NCBI GenBank assembly: GCA_020073265.1
Contig: JAIQFN010000061.1
Span: forward strand, 1 to 35,491
From: Terriglobia bacterium
GTDB lineage: Bacteria > Acidobacteriota > Terriglobia > Bryobacterales > Bryobacteraceae
Reading direction: 5' to 3'
Length of the DNA: 35,491 bases
The notes beneath the pieces were generated by a model. It saw only the letters and a program-made list of their open reading frames with translations, did not search any database and had not been told where the DNA came from. This document shows, in pieces, positions 30,839 to 35,491 of the stretch. The position numbers and the translations under genes are program-made. Each line of letters begins with the position of its first letter. Position 1 is the stretch's first letter.

Positions 30839-33171
30839 CACGCGGCCGCGGTGACGCAAAGCATCCACAACGAGACGCCGGCCAGGATCCAGGGATCGTG
30901 CGGGCTGATTTCGAACAGCAGGCTCCCGAGCATGCGCGAGAGCGCCAGTGTCGCGGCCAGACCGATCGCGAGGCCGATCGCGCTCAGCTTGAGACCACGC
31001 ATCAGGATCAGACCGAGGATTGCGCGAGTGTCGGCGCCCAACGCCATGCGCACACCGATCTCCTGGCGGCGCTGCGAGACGGACCACGACATGACACCGT
31101 AGATTCCGATCACCGCCAACGCCAGCGCCACGGCCGCGAAGATCGAAAGCAGCACGGTGGTGAAGCGGCGCGAGGCGGAGGATTGGTCGAGCACCTGCTG
31201 CATGCTGTGGAAGGCGGACACCGGAGCGCTGGGATCGAGGGCGCGGATTTCGCCGCGGATTGCGGGGGCGAGCGCGAGCGGATCGCCTGAGGTTCGAATG
31301 ACGAGGTAGCTGCCGCCGTACCAGAGGAAATAAACGTCGTTGGTGCGCTCCGAGTCGAGGCCGAATTGTTTGACGTCGCCGACCACTCCGATCACGGTGG
31401 ACCAGGTAGGGTTCGCTCCCCACGGTCCGCTGATGAAGCGCTGGCCGACGGGGTTCGCGCCGGGCCAGAAGGTGCGGGCCATGGTTTGATTCACGATGAT
31501 GTAGGGCTTGCCGAGATCGTCCGCGGTGTAGGTGCGGCCGGCCAGGAGCGGGATGCCGAGCGTGCGGAAATAGCCGGGGGTGACGAGACCGTTTTGAGCG
31601 GCCGGCAAGAGGTCGCGGCGGATCAGAGGCGAGCCGGGGATGGCGAAGCGGATGGCATTGCCGCGGGTGGACGCGAGGGGAAGCGCGTTGGCGGCAGCCA
31701 CCGATGTGACGCCCGGTAGCGTCGCCAGCCTGGCTTCCAGGCGGTCGAAAAACGCGTGCAGCTTCTGATCGTCGGGATAGGATTGCGGGGAGAGCGTGAG
31801 GCGCAGGGTCAACACGTTTTGCGCCCGGAAGCCCGGGTCGACGTTCAGCAGTCGGGCGAAGCTGCGGATGAAAAGGCCCGCGCCCATCAGGAGCAGCAGC
31901 GCGAGGGAGAATTCGGCGACCACTAGCGCGTTTCGTCCGGCGCCGGCGCCGCGCGTCACGCTGCGTCCGGTCTCGCGCAGGCCGTCGACGGGATCTTGTT
32001 GCGCAGCTTGCAGCGCGGGCGCGATGCCGAATACCAGGCCCGTCGCGAGTGAGACCGCGAACAAGAAGCCGAGCGCGGTGAGGTCCACATGAACCGACGC
32101 GGGATCGAGCAAGTCCGCCGGCAGGAGCCGCAGAAGGGAATTCAGTCCGGCGAAGGCGAGCAGGAGTCCGGCGGCGCCGCCGGCCATGGAGAGTTGCAGA
32201 CTTTCGGCGAGCGATTCCCGGACGATGCGCCAGCGGCTTGCGCCCAGAGCGATGCGGACCGCCATTTCATGACGGCGCGCCGTCGCACGGGCGAGCAGCA
32301 GGTTGGCGACGTTGACGCAAGCGATCAGCAGGACCAGCGTCACTGCGCCCAGCAAAACCAAGAGCGCCGGCCGCAGGTTGCCCGCCAAGTCCTGTTGCAA
32401 GCCGCCGATGGTGAAGCTGAATCCCTTGCTGGTGGCCGGATGCTCGCGCTCGAGACGTTCGCGGATGGAGTCCAGCCGAGCCGCGGCCTGGCGGATTCGC
32501 ACGTTCGGTTTCAGCCGCGCGATCACGCCGAAAGCGTGGCGCACGGGATTGGTGGTCTCGTCGGCGGCCTGCGATTCGGGGAGCCAGACGTCGGCCCAGG
32601 TCGCCAGCGGAAAATTCGAGGGCAGGACGCCGAGCACCGCGAAGGCCTGGCCATTGACCGGCGCGCCGGCGCCGATCATGCTGGTGAGCTGGATGGGCGA
32701 GCCGACGATGTTCGGATCGCCGTTGAAATGGTCGCGCCACAAGCGATAGCTGAGGAGCGCGACGGGCGGGCCGCCGCGCCGATCGTCGGCGGTTGCAAAG
32801 AAGCGGCCGGCTGCGGGCCGAACGCCCAGCATCGAGAACAAGCCGGCGCTAGCCCAAGTGGTCCGCACGCGCTCCGGCTCGCTACCGCCGGTGAGATTCA
32901 TGTCGCGGCCGATGCCGACGTAGCGGTAGCGCGCGACGTCTTCGAATAGGTCGGTCTGGCGGCACCATTCGTCGTACTCGGCCGGAGAGACGCCGATTTT
33001 CTCGAGGCCCTCGTAGCGGTCCCAGATGGCGACCAGCCGCGCGGGATCGCGGAACGGCAGCGGCCGCAGCAGCACCGAGTTCACCACGGTGAAGATGGCG
33101 GTGTTGGCGCCGATGCCGAGGGCGAGCGTCAGAACGATGGTCGCGGTGAGCGCGGGCGAGCGGCGCAGCAT
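30778..33171 (-). CDS. ADOP-type ABC transporter permease (MacB-like, double FtsX)
   Basis: A 797-residue permease typical of acidobacterial duplicated orphan permeases. It opens with LTLALGIGANTAIFTVVNSV (TM1), then a MacB-type periplasmic domain, three C-terminal FtsX helices (ALLVLLGAVTLVLLIACVNV, then VNLLLARATARRHEMAVRIA), then a second copy with another periplasmic domain and a second FtsX unit ending SVSQRRQEIGVRMALGADT. No ATP-binding protein gene is in the window. Homologues usually have a few more N-terminal residues before LLRSP. The preceding in-frame TGA rules out an upstream extension, so it may be slightly short. Substrates of ADOPs are not known. Confidence 0.85.
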   Translation of the reverse strand: MLRRSPALTATIVLTLALGIGANTAIFTVVNSVLLRPLPFRDPARLVAIWDRYEGLEKIGVSPAEYDEWCRQTDLFEDVARYRYVGIGRDMNLTGGSEPERVRTTWASAGLFSMLGVRPAAGRFFATADDRRGGPPVALLSYRLWRDHFNGDPNIVGSPIQLTSMIGAGAPVNGQAFAVLGVLPSNFPLATWADVWLPESQAADETTNPVRHAFGVIARLKPNVRIRQAAARLDSIRERLEREHPATSKGFSFTIGGLQQDLAGNLRPALLVLLGAVTLVLLIACVNVANLLLARATARRHEMAVRIALGASRWRIVRESLAESLQLSMAGGAAGLLLAFAGLNSLLRLLPADLLDPASVHVDLTALGFLFAVSLATGLVFGIAPALQAAQQDPVDGLRETGRSVTRGAGAGRNALVVAEFSLALLLLMGAGLFIRSFARLLNVDPGFRAQNVLTLRLTLSPQSYPDDQKLHAFFDRLEARLATLPGVTSVAAANALPLASTRGNAIRFAIPGSPLIRRDLLPAAQNGLVTPGYFRTLGIPLLAGRTYTADDLGKPYIIVNQTMARTFWPGANPVGQRFISGPWGANPTWSTVIGVVGDVKQFGLDSERTNDVYFLWYGGSYLVIRTSGDPLALAPAIRGEIRALDPSAPVSAFHSMQQVLDQSSASRRFTTVLLSIFAAVALALAVIGIYGVMSWSVSQRRQEIGVRMALGADTRAILGLILMRGLKLSAIGLAIGLAATLALSRMLGSLLFEISPHDPWILAGVSLWMLCVTAAACYLPARRATQVDPLTTLRAE

Positions 33172-33489
33172 GGTTCATTAGACTCCGGTTGCTAGTGTCT
33201 CGTTACGATTTCAGCGCCGGCGAAGTGTCCGAATTCGGGATTCGGTTTGTTTTGTAATTTTACTTTTTGCGCCGGCGCGGAGTTCCCGGTGTCGCGACGA
33301 CGCGCGTTTCGGAATGAGGCTAGCATGGCGCGGTGGAGTGGCGGCGGGCTGAGGGTCGGGAAGTTGTTGTTGGCCGGGATGATTCGGGCGAGCGGAATTT
33401 TGTGAACCGGTTTTTCGTTCTTGGTTTCTGGTTATCTCATTTCTGGATTGCCGCCGCGTGTGTGAATTTGTATACAATCAATACAAAGC
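33172..33489. other. Intergenic region upstream of ABC permease and toxin-antitoxin operon
   Basis: About 318 bp between two divergently transcribed units. The right end carries the promoter and operator of the toxin-antitoxin pair (see separate entry). Nothing with coding character is seen. The remainder may contain the permease promoter, although no clear -10 or -35 could be named for it. Confidence 0.5.
33448..33487 (+). promoter_or_regulatory. Promoter and palindromic operator of the RHH/ParE toxin-antitoxin operon
   Basis: TTGCCG at 33448-33453 and TATACA at 33471-33476 have a 17-bp spacer, giving a sigma-70-type promoter. TTGTATACAA at 33468-33477 is a perfect 10-bp palindrome covering the -10, followed by a half-site ATACAA at 33481. 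This is where an RHH antitoxin would bind to repress its own operon. The start of the antitoxin gene follows within 15 bp. Confidence 0.65.
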
Positions 33490-33747
33490 ATGACAGAGAC
33501 TCTCTCCATTCGGATCGACGCAGAGACAAAGAAGCAACTGGATGCGCTGGCGCGACGTTCGAAGCGCTCCAAGTCCTTCCTCGCGGCGGAAGCTATCGCA
33601 GCGTACGTAGAGGTCGAAAAATGGCAGCTTGGCGAGATCGAAGCAGGTATTGCCGATCTAGACGAGCAGCGGGTTGTGAGCCATGAGAAGGTTGCGAAGT
33701 GGCTCAGATCCTGGGGCAGGTCTTCCGAGGGCAAGCCCCCCAGATGA
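33490..33747 (+). CDS. RHH antitoxin of a ParE/RelE-type toxin-antitoxin pair
   Basis: An 85-residue protein beginning MTETLSIRIDAETKKQLDAL and then ARRSKRSKSFLAAEAIAAYV, an RHH domain of the CopG/ParD/StbD type (basic beta-strand, helix-turn-helix). The C-terminal part (WQLGEIEAGIADLDEQRVVS HEKVAKWLRSW) is the toxin-binding region, with the E-HEKV-W pattern typical of antitoxins paired with ParE/RelE toxins. The TGA stop overlaps the ATG of the toxin (ATGA), so they are translated together and the antitoxin is made first. An operator palindrome lies over the promoter upstream. Confidence 0.9.
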   Translation: MTETLSIRIDAETKKQLDALARRSKRSKSFLAAEAIAAYVEVEKWQLGEIEAGIADLDEQRVVSHEKVAKWLRSWGRSSEGKPPR

Positions 33748-34028
33748 AAGTAATTTGGTCGCGGCGAGCGATCCGACATCTGATCGCCCTGCGGGACCGC
33801 ATCGCTGAAGACAGCCCTCAACACGCCGCGGCCGTGGCACAACGGATTATCCGCAGCATCGACCTACTCGCCACTCAGCCGCACATGGGCAGGTCTGGAC
33901 GGATTCTGGGAACGCGCGAACTGGTGGTTCCAGATTTGCCTTACATCGTCCCCTACCGGATTCGAGGCGAACGTTTGGAACTGATCGCCGTCTTTCATGG
34001 GCGTCAGAAGTGGCCCGAAAAACTTTGA
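33744..34028 (+). CDS. ParE/RelE-family toxin
   Basis: A 94-residue toxin starting at ATG 33744 (MKVIWSRRAIRHLIALRDRI). It has the family pattern: MKVIWS..A...L..L...I, HAAAVAQRIIRSIDLLATQP, then GRSGRILGTRELVVPDLPYI and the C-terminal VPYRIRGERLELIAVFHGRQ-like strand. These proteins act either on gyrase (ParE branch) or on ribosome-bound mRNA (RelE branch). The absence of the catalytic basic residues of RelE favours the ParE branch, but this is not certain. Longer in-frame starts upstream lie in the antitoxin gene and are not used. It ends 4 bp before a broken acyl-CoA dehydrogenase. Confidence 0.9.
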   Translation: MKVIWSRRAIRHLIALRDRIAEDSPQHAAAVAQRIIRSIDLLATQPHMGRSGRILGTRELVVPDLPYIVPYRIRGERLELIAVFHGRQKWPEKL

Positions 34029-34032
34029 CAGG

Positions 34033-34194
34033 CTACTTATACGCGGCGATTCCAGTGACGCGCTCGCCGATCACCAGGGTGTGGATGTGGTCGGTGCCTT
34101 CGTAGGTTTTGACCGTTTCGAGGTTGCACATGTGGCGCATGATGGGGTATTCGTCGACGATGCCGCGATTGCTGCGGCCTACACCGCCTGCCAG
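34033..34194 (-). pseudogene. C-terminal remnant of glutaryl-CoA dehydrogenase-like acyl-CoA dehydrogenase
   Basis: The minus strand from 34194 down to the TAG at 34033-34035 reads LAGGVGRSNRGIVDEYP, then IMRHMCNLETVKTYEGTDHI and HTLVIGERVTGIAAYK. That is the ending of glutaryl-CoA dehydrogenase-type enzymes, with the conserved R-H-x-N-L-E-x-V-x-T-Y-E-G-T-x-x-I-H motif that includes the FAD/substrate region. The frame is closed by TAG directly upstream (34195-34197), and the sequence beyond does not match the family. Only 53 codons remain, so this is a decayed or rearranged fragment. The toxin-antitoxin pair lies next to its 3' end and the island with IS21 on the other side, so the gene was probably cut by insertion. 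Confidence 0.8.
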
Positions 34195-34292
34195 CTATTC
34201 CGCGTAGTTCTCCGGCTTCAGGAGACATCAAGATGAAACGCTGCCTGTATCCCGGGATCGTGGGGGATCATCCTTGTCAGCTAATCACGAGA

Positions 34293-35165
34293 TTAGCGTC
34301 GGTACCAATCGCCGTAAATGTCCCAAAGTATCCAGTCCTTGCCCGGAAGATACGAGAGGGAAGCGACGAAGTCCTTCGACGCAGGAAGGCCGTGTATAAC
34401 TGACAGCCGAATAGTCTGCACGATCTCAATTAACTTTCTAAGGATCGTGTTGGGAATTCTTTGGTACTTGTGCGGGATACCAGCGTTGGAGTCGGCGAAC
34501 GAATGCGTTGGGTTGAACGCATTGAGATCGGTCGCCAGCATCGCTGATCGATTTGCGAAATCGATGTAGGCTTTCAGCCGTCTAACTCGTTCGATCCTGG
34601 ACGCACGCTCACGTCGATAGTCAGTGTCGGAGATCGTGCCTCGGCGGCTTAGAGAGCCGTCCGATAGATCGGCAGCGATTCGTTCATGGGGAACGGCTTT
34701 ACCGAGCCTGAGATCCCCCGCGTCGAAGCCTCTCCCAACCACCTCAATCTCTGCCTCGTACCCATCGGACCTGAGTGAGACACCGACACTGTAGATGTCT
34801 CGAAAGCGATCTAGGTTTGGGTGAAACAAGGGAAGGCACTCTCGCTTGAAAAGATACTCGCAAACGCCGCACATGGCATCAAGCGTATAGAGAGGCACGC
34901 CACCAAGTGGCTTCTGTCGAGGGGATCGCCGGTAATCGAGCCTGATCATCAGGGGACAACCCCACTTGCGAGCGAAATCTGCGATCAGCTCGCGCCTTCT
35001 CCCCAGGAGCAGCAGTGACGGCGGCACGTTCACGCCTGCAGCTTTGGCGACAAGGAGGGAGAGAGTCTTGAATAGCCGCCGTGATCTAAGGAGATCGGCA
35101 GTTACGCCTGTATCGGACCACACGTGGGAGTTGGAAGCTACGATGAAGCGGCTCCCCTGGACCAT
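34293..35165 (-). CDS. ATP-grasp-like protein of unknown function
   Basis: A 290-residue protein with no signal peptide. The N-terminal half resembles an ATP-grasp nucleotide-binding unit: LVAKAAGVNVPPSLLLLGRR, then FARKWGCPLMIRLDYRRSPR and LGGVPLYTLD (a lysine/arginine plus glycine-rich loop), then EIEVVGRGFDAGDLRLGKAV, with acidic residues that could bind Mg. The C-terminal DWILWDIYGDWYRR region is unlike the usual tail. I do not recognise a named family. Its ATG overlaps by one base the TAA of an upstream frame (35165-35167), so it was the second gene of an operon. Base composition is lower in GC than the backbone. Confidence in the ATP-grasp fold is moderate. Confidence 0.55.
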   Translation of the reverse strand: MVQGSRFIVASNSHVWSDTGVTADLLRSRRLFKTLSLLVAKAAGVNVPPSLLLLGRRRELIADFARKWGCPLMIRLDYRRSPRQKPLGGVPLYTLDAMCGVCEYLFKRECLPLFHPNLDRFRDIYSVGVSLRSDGYEAEIEVVGRGFDAGDLRLGKAVPHERIAADLSDGSLSRRGTISDTDYRRERASRIERVRRLKAYIDFANRSAMLATDLNAFNPTHSFADSNAGIPHKYQRIPNTILRKLIEIVQTIRLSVIHGLPASKDFVASLSYLPGKDWILWDIYGDWYRR

Positions 35166-35260
35166 TACCGCAGAATGCCTCGGTCGCGAAGCCTCTTCGC
35201 AATCATACCAAGCGCTCGCGTACTACAGTGAGGTTCGTAGCCATCGTACTTCAAGAGGCC
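35165..35260 (-). pseudogene. 3' end of an unknown gene cut by the IS21-type element
   Basis: The minus strand carries 31 codons ending in TAA (35165-35167): GLLKYDGYEPHCSTRALGMI, then AKRLRDRGILR. The stop overlaps the start of the ATP-grasp-like gene by one base (TAATG), the mark of translational coupling. The frame leads into the left end of the IS21-family element near 35261, so the 5' part has been separated from it. No product can be named from 31 residues. It probably encoded the first component of a two-gene unit with the ATP-grasp-like protein. Confidence 0.6.
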
Positions 35261-35491
35261 GTAAAGGTGATTTCGGTATTCTGAACTGGCCCAGTTCGGC
35301 AGTTTGTTTTGGCCCACCCAGCTGAACGAACGGGTACTCTGATTCGGGCGAAGCCCGAAGCGGAGGAGACTCGTTGGACTGGAGAGCCAAAGTGGAGCTG
35401 TTTGAGCAGATTCGCCGAGAGTACGAGTTCGGCGTGGGAACGATCGCGGGCGTGGCCAAGAAACTAGGCGTGCACCGGCGAATGGTACGGG
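35261..35491 (+). mobile_element. IS21-family insertion sequence, left end
   Basis: The element continues off the right edge. Its transposase gene starts at 35374. Upstream of it are two related blocks, CTGAACTGGCCCA at 35281-35293 and TTTGTTTTGGCCCA at about 35302-35315, of the type that form the repeated transposase-binding sites at IS21 ends. The outer limit is near 35261 (GTAAAGGTGATTTCGG), judged from where the upstream gene frame ends. The exact terminal base and target duplication cannot be fixed without the other end. Confidence 0.65.
35374..35491 (+). CDS. istA: IS21-family transposase IstA, N-terminal part
   Basis: The frame starts with TTG at 35374-35376, preceded by GGAGGA, and reads [20 protein letters not shown], then [19 protein letters not shown], to the window edge. 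This is the start of IstA-type transposases: a helix-turn-helix DNA-binding region ([17 protein letters not shown]) that recognises the element ends. The catalytic DDE domain and the downstream istB ATPase gene are outside the window, so integrity cannot be judged. Confidence 0.85.
   Translation, partial: MDWRAKVELFEQIRREYEFGVGTIAGVAKKLGVHRRMVR

Noticed and set aside
33192-33199. CTAGTGTC, an 8-base match to the IS630 end found at 208-218
   Set aside because: The match does not continue (the following bases are TCGTTACG) and no transposase remnant is nearby, so it is probably chance.
1-35491. tRNA or rRNA genes and CRISPR arrays
   Set aside because: No T-loop/anticodon-arm pattern, no rRNA-like stretch and no regularly spaced repeats were seen on either strand.

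Overview
The window looks like chromosomal DNA from an acidobacterium, most likely the Solibacter/Bryobacter (Bryobacterales) lineage. This is an inference from gene content, not from a marker gene: a GC-rich, compact genome; an ADOP-type orphan ABC permease; a cytochrome c/copper-monooxygenase fusion; LpxB (so a Gram-negative envelope); and many secreted enzymes of the kind common in that phylum. No rRNA, tRNA or CRISPR array was found.

Layout. Positions 1-1000 are a damaged zone: the 5' end of an IS630-family element has inserted in a dihydrofolate-reductase-like gene, next to an acetyltransferase gene with an in-frame stop. Positions 1070-13500 are ordinary core or accessory metabolism: a PHM-like cytochrome c, a class II aldolase with PduO cobalamin adenosyltransferase, an YggX-like protein, an ATP-grasp ligase, a secreted phosphoesterase, a tightly packed DinB/M28 peptidase/PEP-mutase-like/methyltransferase run, a GT39-type membrane glycosyltransferase and an ECF sigma factor. 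A REP-like inverted pair lies at 13398-13484. Positions 14288-16815 form a less GC-rich island with two divergent unknown genes, one fused to a ribbon-helix-helix (RHH) DNA-binding domain, around an AT-rich operator-like region. Positions 16829-30838 return to the host backbone: lpxB, a catalytically dead M1-peptidase-like TPR protein, SixA, an O-antigen-ligase-like protein, an SDR, RidA, a NYN-LOTUS protein, a split B12-dependent acyl-CoA mutase, a response regulator, an amidase, a solitary FitA-like antitoxin, a thiolase and a secreted AlgH-like protein, then the ADOP permease on the other strand. Positions 33490-35491 are again accessory: an RHH/ParE toxin-antitoxin pair, the C-terminal remnant of a glutaryl-CoA dehydrogenase gene, an ATP-grasp-like unknown gene whose upstream partner is cut off, and the 5' end of an IS21-family element.

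How the genes connect. The adenosyltransferase (2557-3210) makes the cofactor of the mutase (24186-26252). The mutase carries the Phe/Gln pair of isobutyryl-CoA mutases rather than the Tyr/Arg pair of methylmalonyl-CoA mutases, so branched C4 acyl-CoA metabolism is a plausible theme together with the thiolase and the lost acyl-CoA dehydrogenase. LpxB, the O-antigen-ligase-like protein and the GT39 protein belong to envelope glycan synthesis. The best candidates for something undescribed are the divergent RHH-fusion/HEPN-like pair at 14627-16801, the IS21-interrupted ATP-grasp-like operon at 34293-35260, and the dead M1 peptidase with a TPR tail.
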